From the NCBI RefSeq assembly GCF_002209535.1, contig NZ_NJIG01000018.1, forward strand, positions 47,597 to 111,596: a stretch of 64,000 nt of DNA. The letters run 5' to 3'. This DNA is from Achromobacter marplatensis. GTDB taxonomy: Bacteria; Pseudomonadota; Gammaproteobacteria; Burkholderiales; Burkholderiaceae_B. Below are positions 16,454 through 27,487 of this stretch, one piece after another. The notes under the pieces are model-generated. The model worked only from the letters and a program-made list of their open reading frames with translations. It was not told the origin of the DNA and ran no database searches. The position numbers and the translations under genes are program-made. Position 1 is the stretch's first letter; each line of letters starts with the position of its first letter.

Positions 16454-18063
16454 CGATCAAACGCGTGATGTGCGTGGCGGCGTGCGGGATGCTGGGCGGG
16501 GTGTTGAACGGGGTGTTGGGCGGTTGTGCGGCATCGGACCAGGCGGCGGATCTGACCCGAGCCGCGAACCAGCGGCATGCGGTGCTGGCAGGCCGCCATC
16601 AGGCATTCGCGGACCGCTTGACGGACCGCCAGGCGCGCATCGCCGCGCAGGAAGTCGCTGCGCCCTGGATCGCGGGCAAGCCACAACCGCTGGCGCGCGC
16701 CGTGTCTTTGCCGCCTGCGTTGCGGGAAAACGTGCCCACGACACTGATGCTGGCCGACGAGGCGGATCTTTCCTCCCTGGCTCAACGCCTGGGTGCCGCC
16801 ACCGGCATCCCGGTGCGAGTGCGGCCCGACGCCTTGCTCCCGCTTGAGCAGTTCCTGCCGCGCCTTGCCGTGGATACGGGGCTGGCGGCGCCGCCCCCCC
16901 TACGGCTTGAAGTCCGGGAAGGGCCCTTGCCGCTGGCCGATCTTTTGGATGCGTTGGCTGCCCGGTTCTCGGTGCACTGGCGCTATGTGCGAGACGCACT
17001 GGAGTTCTACCGCACCGAAACCCGCGTGTTCGATGTGCGGGCGCTGTCGCTGGCCAGTGCGGTCGATGTGCGCTTGGGCCGCTCGGGTAGCGAAGACGGT
17101 GAGGGCTTTGAAAGCACCTCCAACACCACCTTGTCGGCGAAGGAGCACAACGCGTTAGCGGTTCTGCGCGCCAGCATCGTCCCCTTCCTGACACGCTCGG
17201 GCCTCGTCGCGGATGCCGTGGACGGCGCGTCGTCATTGGTAGTCACGGACACGCCCGAGGCCCTGGAACGCGTCGCGCACTTTCTCGAGCGCGAGAACAA
17301 GGCGATGACGCGCCGCGTGCGGCTCGTCTTCGAGGAAATCACCGTCATCCTCAAACAATCGGCGTCGGGCGGCGTGGACTGGAATGCGCTCTACGCCGCG
17401 GCGGGCGCATCGGCGCGCCTAGCCTTGCCCGGGGCTGCCCCGCTGGGCGCGGGCATGCTCGAGGCCGGTGTCGATCGGGGGCCGTTCGACGGATCGCGCG
17501 CGGTCGTCTCGGCGCTCAGCACGATGGGCGCGATCGTGCGCCACCGCAAGGTTCCCGTCCTGACCTTGAACCGCCGGCCGGTCACGCATGCGATCCGGAC
17601 CACGTTTTCCTATATCGATCGGGTGCAGAGCACCGCCGTCCCGGGCACGACGGCTGGCGGTGCCAATGGTTCGCTGCCCGCGGTGTCGATCACGCAGAAG
17701 GAGGAAACCGTCGGCTCGTTCCTGACGCTGTTGCCTGACATCCAGGAAGACGGGCAGATCCTCTTGTCCGTCGCCTATGACAACGCCGTGGCGCAACCGC
17801 TGAAGACCATTACCTTCGGAGAGCGCGGCAATCAGGTCCAGGTCCAGCAGATCACGATCGATGGCAACGGCACCGTTCAGCAGATCGAGTTGCGGCCAGG
17901 TCTGCCCGTCATCCTGTCCGGTTTCGACCGCAGCCAGGACCAGCATGATCGTCAACGCCTGGCGCCGGGCCTGCCGCTGATCACTGGCGGCCAGGATAGC
18001 GCCGGCCAGGAACGCGAGACCACCCTGGTGCTGGTGACGGCGCAGGTCGAAGAAGGCTATTGA
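16450..18063 (+). CDS. pilN: PilN family type IVb pilus secretin lipoprotein
   Basis: Outer-membrane secretin of 537 residues through which the pilus passes. The N-terminus is a lipoprotein signal with the lipobox VLGGC (cysteine 26). N-terminal periplasmic modules follow (about residues 95-300, including a segment on overcoming mutual repeats, ALERVAHFLERENKAMTRRV). The secretin core is at ~300-537 with a conserved C-terminal VGSFLTLLPDIQEDGQILLSVAY and TTLVLVTAQ. The ATG at 16450 overlaps the previous stop. A C7 run lies at 16894-16900 within the coding region. Confidence 0.9.
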   Translation: MTIKRVMCVAACGMLGGVLNGVLGGCAASDQAADLTRAANQRHAVLAGRHQAFADRLTDRQARIAAQEVAAPWIAGKPQPLARAVSLPPALRENVPTTLMLADEADLSSLAQRLGAATGIPVRVRPDALLPLEQFLPRLAVDTGLAAPPPLRLEVREGPLPLADLLDALAARFSVHWRYVRDALEFYRTETRVFDVRALSLASAVDVRLGRSGSEDGEGFESTSNTTLSAKEHNALAVLRASIVPFLTRSGLVADAVDGASSLVVTDTPEALERVAHFLERENKAMTRRVRLVFEEITVILKQSASGGVDWNALYAAAGASARLALPGAAPLGAGMLEAGVDRGPFDGSRAVVSALSTMGAIVRHRKVPVLTLNRRPVTHAIRTTFSYIDRVQSTAVPGTTAGGANGSLPAVSITQKEETVGSFLTLLPDIQEDGQILLSVAYDNAVAQPLKTITFGERGNQVQVQQITIDGNGTVQQIELRPGLPVILSGFDRSQDQHDRQRLAPGLPLITGGQDSAGQERETTLVLVTAQVEEGY

Positions 18064-18072
18064 GGGCCCGCC

Positions 18073-19392
18073 ATGAATCGAGCCCCCCATTTCATTCTGG
18101 TTGATTGCGCAGGCGCTGACCGCAAGCTGGCATTCGGCCTGAGCTGGCAGGTGCTGATCGGCTCCGATGTTGCCGGATTGGCGCGCGCCCGCGGTCGGCG
18201 GCTGCGGGCGACCCACCTCGTCGTCGGCGGTTCGCCCGCGACGGTAGCCGGGTATGGCCGGACGCTTTCGTCATGGCGCCGGGGTTCGCCGGCAACGGCA
18301 TCTCGGCGACGACACACACCGCATATCCAGGCCGCCGCGCAACTCTACGCATTGCGGTATCCCGAAGGCGGCATGTGCCTGGTCCCGCTTCCGGAAGGGC
18401 GCTATTGGTTGGCCGCGGCGCAAGATGGCAGCGTGCTGTCACAGGCGGACAAGGTGTTTGCCTCGCACCGCGATGCCTTGGATGCGCATGCGCGCTTGCG
18501 GGAGCAACGTCCCGCCTTGCCAGAGCACGATGCCGACGCGGTGTGGGCCGCATTGCAGCAGGCCGTGCAGCCCGGCGCACGGCTGGCGGCGCTGCCGTCC
18601 CGGTGGGCCGCGATGCCGCTTGCCTTACGTCTGTTTCTGATATGCGTGGCGTTGTCGGCGGCTCTGCCGCCGCTCTGGAATGGCTTGTCGACGTGGATCT
18701 TCTCGCGCAATCCGGAAATGCTTGATCACGCGACGGCAGAACCGGTGGATCCCTATCTGGCAATGCTGGAAGCGACGCCTACGCATGCACCTGCGGATCT
18801 CTTGCGTTTGCTGGGTGCCGTAGGGAAGCTGCCCATCCAGGTGCAGGGGTGGGCGCTGCGCCACGCGCAATGCGATGCCGGGCCAAGGGCCTGGAACTGT
18901 TCCGCGCGCTACACCCGGGCGCATCCGTTCGCCACGAACCAGTTGCTGCACGCCCGGTTGCCTCCCGGCTGGCACGTGTCCTTCAAACCGCTGGACGAAG
19001 CCACGCTGTCCTGGCGGGTGGCGTCGGATGCCGTGTCTTTGGCGCGTTTGGCGCTGCCCAGCGCGTTGCGCATGGATACCGAACTGGTCGCGGCGCTTCA
19101 GCGCTTGCAGCCGGCGTTCGCATCCGTCGCATTGGATCCGGCGGTCGCATTGCCGCTACCGCCGTCGCTCACGACGGAATCGCCTGCGTTCCCGGCGCCG
19201 GTCCCGCCGGCCATCCGACGCCGCGCCTTGCGTATGGCCGGGCCATTGCGTTCATTCGCGTTGTTACCCGGGCCGCTTCCCGCAGTGCGGTGGTCGCGCC
19301 TGACGCTGGATGTGCAGCCGCAACGCCAGCCCAGCCTGGTTGCCAGCACGCTGGTCGCCGAATTGCACGGAGAACTGTATGAGCAGGAATGA
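18073..19392 (+). CDS. pilO: Type 4b pilus protein PilO2
   Basis: Inner-membrane pilus assembly protein of 439 residues. The N-terminal cytoplasmic part (about 1-175) begins with an R64 PilO-like stretch (FGLSWQVLIGSD, then RATHLVV). One transmembrane segment lies at about 180-200 (LALRLFLICVALSAALPPLW), and a periplasmic C-terminal domain of ~235 residues follows. PilO with PilP is thought to link the secretin to the inner-membrane platform. It starts nine bases after pilN and overlaps pilP by 14 bases. The sequence is divergent, so position in the cluster carries much of the call. Confidence 0.83.
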   Translation: MNRAPHFILVDCAGADRKLAFGLSWQVLIGSDVAGLARARGRRLRATHLVVGGSPATVAGYGRTLSSWRRGSPATASRRRHTPHIQAAAQLYALRYPEGGMCLVPLPEGRYWLAAAQDGSVLSQADKVFASHRDALDAHARLREQRPALPEHDADAVWAALQQAVQPGARLAALPSRWAAMPLALRLFLICVALSAALPPLWNGLSTWIFSRNPEMLDHATAEPVDPYLAMLEATPTHAPADLLRLLGAVGKLPIQVQGWALRHAQCDAGPRAWNCSARYTRAHPFATNQLLHARLPPGWHVSFKPLDEATLSWRVASDAVSLARLALPSALRMDTELVAALQRLQPAFASVALDPAVALPLPPSLTTESPAFPAPVPPAIRRRALRMAGPLRSFALLPGPLPAVRWSRLTLDVQPQRQPSLVASTLVAELHGELYEQE

Positions 19393-19876
19393 TTTTGCAT
19401 CCGGCCGCGCGGCCTTCGCGCGTGGTGCCGCTTGGGTCCTGGCCGTGGGTTTTTCCCCTGTGTCCGCTGCGGCGGCCCAGGCATTGCCGCCGCAATCCGA
19501 AGCCGCGCAAGAATGGCCAGAAGTAGAAACCGTGCGCACGCTGTTGCGCGCCGATGCCGCCGCCGCGTTAGCCGATTGCCGGATACCGGGCATTTGCCCC
19601 GCTGGTGCGGCACCGGTCGTCGCCGGCGAGCCCATGGTCCGGCGGCAGGATGATATCCGGGTAGCCGCGATATTCGGGCTGGCCAGGCGGCTTAGCGCCG
19701 ACGTTGTCGTCAATGGTGCATTGCTGCGCTACCAGGCGGGCCGTGCCGCACCCGTTGCGGGGCAGGTCTCGGCAGGTGCTTATCAACTGCTTTCCATCGA
19801 AGGTGCCTGCGTGCGCTTGCGCCGGGACGCCGCAGACCATACCGCCTGCCTGACGGCGGGAAGGGTAGAGCCATGA
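19379..19876 (+). CDS. pilP: Type IV pilus biogenesis protein PilP
   Basis: Small exported protein of 165 residues with a signal peptide ending near AAAAQA (residues ~28-34). The C-terminal segment AIFGLARRLSADVVVNGALLRYQAGR and AGAYQLLSIEGACVRL matches the compact beta domain of R64-type PilP, with two cysteines flanking it. In related systems PilP bridges PilO and the secretin PilN. The ATG at 19379 lies inside the end of pilO, and its stop overlaps pilQ (ATGA), so translation is coupled on both sides. Confidence 0.85.
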   Translation: MSRNDFASGRAAFARGAAWVLAVGFSPVSAAAAQALPPQSEAAQEWPEVETVRTLLRADAAAALADCRIPGICPAGAAPVVAGEPMVRRQDDIRVAAIFGLARRLSADVVVNGALLRYQAGRAAPVAGQVSAGAYQLLSIEGACVRLRRDAADHTACLTAGRVEP

Positions 19877-21609
19877 ACGCCCTGGCAACGGCGACGCAAA
19901 CCCTGCTGCCCCGCGAGCTGCATACCGCCGACGACATTTCCCGCCTGGTACCGGCCTTTGCCCGCGCCTTGGCCCGGGAATTCGATCTGGCCGCATTGGC
20001 CGGCCGGTTATGCCCCGTGCTGCTGGAAAGCGGCGATGTGACCATCTTCGCCGTCAAGGAATACCTGCAGGGCGATCCCATCGACGAGGTCGAGCGCCTG
20101 GTGCGTTCGGGAGGATACCGGTTGGCGCAACCGTCCCGATACGCGCTGCCGGCGCCCTTGCTGCTGATGGTCGCCCGCGGGCAATTGACGGCGGCAGGGC
20201 TTGCCTCCCAGGGCGCGGGGCGGCAAGTCGAGCGCACCTCTGCGCTGGCGGCGCTCTTTTTGGACATCGTGCGGTGGGGCGTCGTCCAAGGCGCGAGCGA
20301 CGTGCACATCAACGTGAACCGCCGTCGCGAGGCTTGCGACATCCGCTACACCATCAACGGTGAATACGTCACCACCGAGCGGTTCTCCGGCTTGTCCAAT
20401 ACGACCCTGCTCGAGGTGTTAGCGGTGGCATGGATGGACGTGCGCGGCGGCAATGGCGCCGTGTTCGATCCGGCTCTCGAGCAGCAGGGACGCATCGCGC
20501 TTGATGTGGACACTGTCCCGCTTGTGCTTCGTTGGGCGTCTCTGGCTACCGATGCGGGGCCGTCGGTCTGCCTGCGCATCTTGCGCCTGGACGCCGCCGC
20601 CGATGGCGACCTGCATGCGCTCGGCTACCTGCCTGCGCAGATCGAGACCTTGCTGCGCGCGCGCGAACGCGAAGGGGGGGCCATCGTGCTGGCGGGCGTC
20701 GTGGGGTCGGGCAAGTCCACCACCATTGCGACGCTGATGCGCGGCATCGCCGTCACCCGTAAAGTCATCACGCTGGAAGACCCGGTCGAATATGTCATTG
20801 CCAATGCCTTGCAGAACACGCTGGGAAGCGCGTTGGCCGAATCCGCTTGGCCGGCGTTCGACGCCAAGCTCAAGACCATCAAACGCTCGGCCATGAACGA
20901 TCTGCTGATCGGTGAAATCCGCGATGTCGATACCGGCCGCGCCTTCATGGATCTTGCCGGCTCGGGCGTCAGTTTGTATGCCACCACGCACGCGGGCGCG
21001 GCAGCCCTGATTCCGGAGCGTCTTGCTTCGGATGCGATCGGCGTGTCACGTGACTTTCTTGCCACGCCAGGCATTCTGAAGCTGCTGGTCTATCAAACGC
21101 TGCTGCCCCGCTTGTGCGCAGCCTGCGCATTACCGGTGGACAGCTTGTGGCTGGCGCATACGCAAGCATCCGATGGCTTGCGGGATTGGCGGGCCTGGAC
21201 CGGTTGGCTGCAGCGGGCGTACCAGCTGGAAGCCGACGCGCTCAAGGTCAGGAATACAGCGGGGTGTGCCGCTTGCCGCCGGCCCCAATTGCCCGAGCTC
21301 AACGGCACGGCAGGGCGCAGCGTCGCGGCCGAATTGATCGAACCCGAGCGAGTGGACGGCTTCCTGGAGCGCGTACGCAAGCGCGACAACCTGGGTCTTG
21401 CCCAGTGGGGAGAAAGACCGGAAGCGGCCGGCGGTTGGCGCCAGGCGGACGGGCAGGGCTTGCGGGCCCTGCACTGCGCATTGCACAAAGTGAATGCCGG
21501 AGAAGTCGACCCTCGGGTGTTGCTGCGCCGTTTCGATCTCGCCGTCTCACCGCACACTGTGCGCGTGAGGCCTGTGGGGGCGCTCGCCGGGCGAGGGGGG
21601 CCGGCATGA
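19873..21609 (+). CDS. pilQ: Type IVb pilus assembly ATPase PilQ (GspE/PulE family)
   Basis: Secretion ATPase of 578 residues that powers pilus extension. The N-terminal domain (~1-130) is followed by a degenerate PAS-like part. The catalytic core has Walker A AGVVGSGKST (about residues 275-284), the Asp box TLEDPVEY, Walker B LLIGEIRD and the His box YATTHAG. A zinc-binding pair of CxxC motifs (LCAACA and GCAACR) lies at about 415-465, as in extension-type ATPases. No PilT-type retraction ATPase is present in the cluster. A G7 run lies at 20674-20680 just before Walker A. The stop overlaps pilR. Confidence 0.95.
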   Translation: MNALATATQTLLPRELHTADDISRLVPAFARALAREFDLAALAGRLCPVLLESGDVTIFAVKEYLQGDPIDEVERLVRSGGYRLAQPSRYALPAPLLLMVARGQLTAAGLASQGAGRQVERTSALAALFLDIVRWGVVQGASDVHINVNRRREACDIRYTINGEYVTTERFSGLSNTTLLEVLAVAWMDVRGGNGAVFDPALEQQGRIALDVDTVPLVLRWASLATDAGPSVCLRILRLDAAADGDLHALGYLPAQIETLLRAREREGGAIVLAGVVGSGKSTTIATLMRGIAVTRKVITLEDPVEYVIANALQNTLGSALAESAWPAFDAKLKTIKRSAMNDLLIGEIRDVDTGRAFMDLAGSGVSLYATTHAGAAALIPERLASDAIGVSRDFLATPGILKLLVYQTLLPRLCAACALPVDSLWLAHTQASDGLRDWRAWTGWLQRAYQLEADALKVRNTAGCAACRRPQLPELNGTAGRSVAAELIEPERVDGFLERVRKRDNLGLAQWGERPEAAGGWRQADGQGLRALHCALHKVNAGEVDPRVLLRRFDLAVSPHTVRVRPVGALAGRGGPA

Positions 21610-22697
21610 ACACCCATTTGCTTGCCCTGGATGCGCTGCGCTTCCGCACCCAGCGCGCGGACTATTACGAGTATCTGGCGGACCTTGTTGAAGGAACACA
21701 AGGGCGCAAGAGCTTGCGCGACATTTTCGATGACGATGCGCGCCGCTACGGGCGGCGCACCGTGCGGGGGCGTCTGTCGCACCACTGGGCCGGTGCCTAC
21801 CTGGAGGCGGGGGGTGACCTTGGTATGGCGTGGTCCGGCACGCTGCCTGCCGAAGAATGTCTTCTGCTGAGCTGTGTCCAGGAAGAGGGGGGGGATCTGG
21901 CGGAGGCGCTGCGCGACTTGGCCCGCGCAGTCCGGCTGGGCGGAGATGCCTGGTTTGCCGTGGTATCGGCGGGCGCGGCCGGCGTGGCGGCCGCCGCTGT
22001 GGCGCTTGCCCTGTTGTGCGCGATCCCTTACTTCAGCGTGCCGCGTTTGCAGCAGGTTTTTCAGATGGTGCCTGCAGAGGACTACGGGCGTCTGACACGC
22101 GGGCTGTTTGCCTTGGCCCAGGGGTTGCGGCAATGGTTGCTGCTGTGGCTGGTGCTGGGCGTGGGCATGGTCTTGCTGAGCTTATGGTCGCTTCCGAACG
22201 TCGCAGGCACTTTCCGCGCGGGACTCGACCGCTGGCTGCTGTGGCGGCTCTATCGTGATTTCCAGGCAATCCGCTTTCTTTGCCTGCTGTCGGTGCTGGT
22301 CCGACAGCACGGCGCGGCCGATACCCGCTTGCGCCACGCGTTGGCAGTCCAGGCGCGGGATGCGCGGCCGTGGATGCATGCGCATCTCCAATCCATGCTG
22401 GGCCGTCTGGACGGCGGCGCCAGCGGTCCCGAGATATTCAGCACGGGGCTGCTGGACGAGCAAACGTGGTGGTACCTGGCCGACATGATCGATGCACTCG
22501 GGCTGGAGACCGGACTGGCGCGGGTCCGGCATCGCGTCGAATCGCAGTTGCTGGTCAGAGTCCGCCGCCAGGCAGCCGCGTTGCGATGGGTGCTGCTGAT
22601 CGCCTCGTTGGCGACCGTGCTTGGCGTCACGCTCTGGCACTACGCCGCCATGGATGAACTGCGCCGCGCTCTCACCAACTTCTATGCAAGCCAATAG
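21606..22697 (+). CDS. pilR: Type IVb pilus inner-membrane platform protein PilR (GspF family)
   Basis: Polytopic platform protein of 363 residues. A cytoplasmic GspF-like domain comes first, then membrane segments at about 118-142 (GAAGVAAAAVALALLCAIPY) and 175-198 (LLLWLVLGVGMVLLSLW). A second cytoplasmic domain follows, then a C-terminal membrane helix at about 322-345. PilR-type proteins couple the ATPase to pilin extraction. It overlaps pilQ by four bases. A G8 run at 21887-21894 encodes E-G-G-D; slippage there would truncate the protein after about 96 residues. Confidence 0.92.
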   Translation: MNTHLLALDALRFRTQRADYYEYLADLVEGTQGRKSLRDIFDDDARRYGRRTVRGRLSHHWAGAYLEAGGDLGMAWSGTLPAEECLLLSCVQEEGGDLAEALRDLARAVRLGGDAWFAVVSAGAAGVAAAAVALALLCAIPYFSVPRLQQVFQMVPAEDYGRLTRGLFALAQGLRQWLLLWLVLGVGMVLLSLWSLPNVAGTFRAGLDRWLLWRLYRDFQAIRFLCLLSVLVRQHGAADTRLRHALAVQARDARPWMHAHLQSMLGRLDGGASGPEIFSTGLLDEQTWWYLADMIDALGLETGLARVRHRVESQLLVRVRRQAAALRWVLLIASLATVLGVTLWHYAAMDELRRALTNFYASQ

Positions 22698-22728
22698 CAG
22701 TGTCCTGTTTCACTTAACGGAGGTAATC

Positions 22729-23346
22729 ATGCAACAGGTGAATCAAGTCCATGTCGGCGCTGCGCGCCAGCGGGGATTTTCCTTGATGGAGGTGTCCATC
22801 GTGACCGCGATCGTCTTGTTGATCGCGATCGTCGGCATCCCAGCGATCGGGGCTTATGTCATCGAGAACAAGGTGCCCAAGGTCGGCGAAGAGCTTCAGC
22901 GCTTTGTCGCCAGCATGAAAATCAATGCCCAGGGCGGAGGCGTCACACCCTATACCGGGCTGGATACCGGTGCTTTGGCCAACGCCATGCGCGACTCCAG
23001 CGTGCTGGCCGTGCAAGGCGCAGGGGCCTCTGCGCGCATCACGCATGGCCTGGGTGGTAGCGGATCGGGCCGCAACGGCGTCGTCGAGGTCGCTGCCGCA
23101 GCCTTGGGCGGCGCAGGGCTAGGCTCCGCATTCACGCTTACGCTGACCAACGTCAGCCATGCCGCCTGCCCGGCGCTGGCTTCCGTCATGCAGCGGGTCT
23201 CGGAAACCATTTCGATCGGAGGCAGTTCCGGCGCCAAAATCGTGAAAGACACGCTTGCGACGCCCGCCGTGCCATACCGTGCCGCGCAAGCCCAGGCCCT
23301 ATGCAGCCAGGGCGAGGTCAACACTTTCATGTTCACCGCCAGATGA
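22729..23346 (+). CDS. pilS: Major prepilin PilS of a type IVb pilus
   Basis: Major pilin precursor of 205 residues. The leader peptide is short and basic (16 residues, ending RQRG). Cleavage would fall before FSLMEVSIVTAIVLLIAIVG, which has phenylalanine at +1 and the invariant glutamate at +5, followed by the hydrophobic assembly helix. The C-terminal half has two cysteines (in AACPAL and ALCSQG) that can form the pilin D-loop disulfide. The ATG at 22729 is set by ACGGAGG at 22717-22723, the best ribosome-binding site in the cluster, which fits high pilin output. Its stop overlaps pilV. Confidence 0.93.
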   Translation: MQQVNQVHVGAARQRGFSLMEVSIVTAIVLLIAIVGIPAIGAYVIENKVPKVGEELQRFVASMKINAQGGGVTPYTGLDTGALANAMRDSSVLAVQGAGASARITHGLGGSGSGRNGVVEVAAAALGGAGLGSAFTLTLTNVSHAACPALASVMQRVSETISIGGSSGAKIVKDTLATPAVPYRAAQAQALCSQGEVNTFMFTAR

Positions 23347-24425
23347 CGCGCGTCTCCCTGCCCCACTGCGCCGTGGCTCGTCGACGGCGCCAGGGTGGCT
23401 ATTCATTGGCGGGTCTGGCGCTCGCGTTGGCCTTGACCTCTCTGCTCGCCCTTTGGGGTTCCAATCAGCTCGTCCAACGGATCGAGGATGCCGCGGCGCG
23501 CTCGGCGGGCGTGTGGATGGCGCAGGTCCGGCAGGCGGCCGCAGGCATGCTTGCGCGTCATTTTGACGCGCTGGCCAAAGGGGCTGTGCCGCTCGACCAC
23601 ACGGGCGCAGCGCTGTTCGCGGATCCGCTATCGCCCACCGTGGCGGAATTGCGCGCCCTGGCGCACCTGCCGGCCGACTTCCCCGAAAACTCGGCCCTGG
23701 GCTTCGGCGCGCAGGTCCGGGTGCTAAGAGGAGGGGGCTGCCCGGGCGAGCGATGCCGGATCGATGCCCTGGTCTATAGCGCCACGCCGGTGTTGAAACC
23801 GGGGACACGGTCGCCAGACCTGGTCAGTCTGGCATCCGTCATCGAAGCCGCGGGCGGCTATGGCGGCGCCGTCTGGCCCGAGACGCCGGCGCAGGCCCGG
23901 GGCGCCGCATTCAGCTTCAGCAATCCGCTCATGCCGGGCGCGCCCACCTATGCGCCCGGCACGCTGGCGCTTTGGGCGGGGGCGGGGTCCGAACTAGGGT
24001 CGGATCCCGCACCGGCTTTCCCCGACCTGGAACCCTTTGTTCGCATTGGCGATGCGCGCGATCCCACGCTCGCCGGGTCGTTGAGCGTTGCGGCCTCTGT
24101 GGCCGCGGGTGCCTACCTCAGCGTGGGGGCGCGCGGCCTTCCGGGGCATGCGTGCGGCCTGGTCAACGGCACCATGGCCAGCACGAACGCGGGCGAGTTG
24201 CTGGCGTGCCAATCCGGCGTCTGGCAACCCGCCAGCGGCGGCTTCGGCGGCGCATTCAGCACCAACAACCGGTTCGGATGCCGGCATTATTCCGGCCAAT
24301 CGACGGCGAATCCGCGCACGGGAGATTGTTCGTGTCCCGCGGCCTACCAGCCCGTTATCGTGTCGGCGGGCGGGAAATGGACCGAAACCGAGGGCTGGAC
24401 AACCGGCTATGTCTGCGTCCGTTAG
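23343..24425 (+). CDS. pilV: PilV-type minor pilin / tip adhesin
   Basis: Minor pilin of 360 residues. The prepilin-like leader ends RRRRQGG and is followed by YSLAGLALALALTSLLALWG, an assembly helix with glycine at +5 in place of the usual glutamate. The C-terminal half has the PilV tip pattern: C-x3-NG, then GELLACQSGVW, then Cys-rich CSCPAAYQPV and a final GYVCVR. In R64 plasmids the PilV C-terminus is swapped by a shufflon and decides recipient recognition. Here the reading frame ends normally and alaS starts 78 bases later, so the tip is fixed. The ATG overlaps the pilS stop. Confidence 0.85.
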   Translation: MTRVSLPHCAVARRRRQGGYSLAGLALALALTSLLALWGSNQLVQRIEDAAARSAGVWMAQVRQAAAGMLARHFDALAKGAVPLDHTGAALFADPLSPTVAELRALAHLPADFPENSALGFGAQVRVLRGGGCPGERCRIDALVYSATPVLKPGTRSPDLVSLASVIEAAGGYGGAVWPETPAQARGAAFSFSNPLMPGAPTYAPGTLALWAGAGSELGSDPAPAFPDLEPFVRIGDARDPTLAGSLSVAASVAAGAYLSVGARGLPGHACGLVNGTMASTNAGELLACQSGVWQPASGGFGGAFSTNNRFGCRHYSGQSTANPRTGDCSCPAAYQPVIVSAGGKWTETEGWTTGYVCVR

Positions 24426-24465
24426 CCTTGCCGCCCCTTCGTTCCGCGCTTTTCCGCCAACCCTC

Positions 24466-24471
24466 TATAAT
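24466..24471 (+). promoter_or_regulatory. Likely -10 box of alaS
   Basis: TATAAT lies 32 bases before the alaS ATG, in the short gap after pilV. The -35 (TTCCGC at 24442, spacer 18) is weak. It lets alaS be transcribed independently of the pilus genes. Confidence 0.6.
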
Positions 24472-24503
24472 CAAAGATTCGCCTAAATCCTGCGTCATCC
24501 ACG

Positions 24504-27127
<2,624 letters not shown>

Positions 27128-27128
<1 letters not shown>

Positions 27129-27397
27129 TGGGCGGCGCGGATACCGGCCTCGATGCGGGCGCGCAAGCGCCTGCTTTCGAACAGGAAGTGGATGCCAGCG
27201 GCCTGACTTGCCCGTTGCCCATTTTGCGCGCCAAGAAGGCGTTGGCGCAGATGGCCAGCGGCGAGGTATTGCGCGTCATTACGACGGACCGCAACGCCAT
27301 CCGCGACTTCCAGGCTTTTGCTCGGCAAACCGGCAACACGCTGGTCTTGCAGCAAGAGGATGACGGCCGCGGCGTGCATTACCTGCGCCGGCGCTGA
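27128..27397 (+). CDS. TusA/SirA-family sulfur carrier protein
   Basis: Small cytoplasmic protein of 89 residues with the TusA-family motif DASGLTCPLPILRAKKAL; Cys28 is the sulfur-carrying residue. TusA proteins relay persulfide sulfur to tRNA thiolation or cofactor synthesis. The ATG at 27128 shares one base with the alaS stop (TGATG), so the two are co-transcribed and coupled. Which sulfur acceptor it serves cannot be told from sequence. Confidence 0.92.
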
Positions 27398-27442
27398 TCC
27401 TCAAGACGGGCCGCGGCATGGCGGCGCACTCTGCACCAATAG

Positions 27443-27470
27443 AAAGGCCCGCTTCGTGCGGGCCTTTTTT
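27443..27470. terminator. Bidirectional terminator between the tusA-like gene and the opposing exported-protein gene
   Basis: AAAGGCCCGC (27443-27452) and GCGGGCCTTT (27458-27467) form a ten-pair stem around TTCGT, with T bases on one side and A bases on the other. It can serve both converging genes. Confidence 0.92.
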
Positions 27471-27487
27471 CGTCGACGCGGGCGTGC

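Noticed and set aside
24400..24503. Search for a shufflon or recombinase after pilV
   Set aside because: Only 78 bases separate pilV from alaS; no inverted repeats or alternative pilV ends are present.
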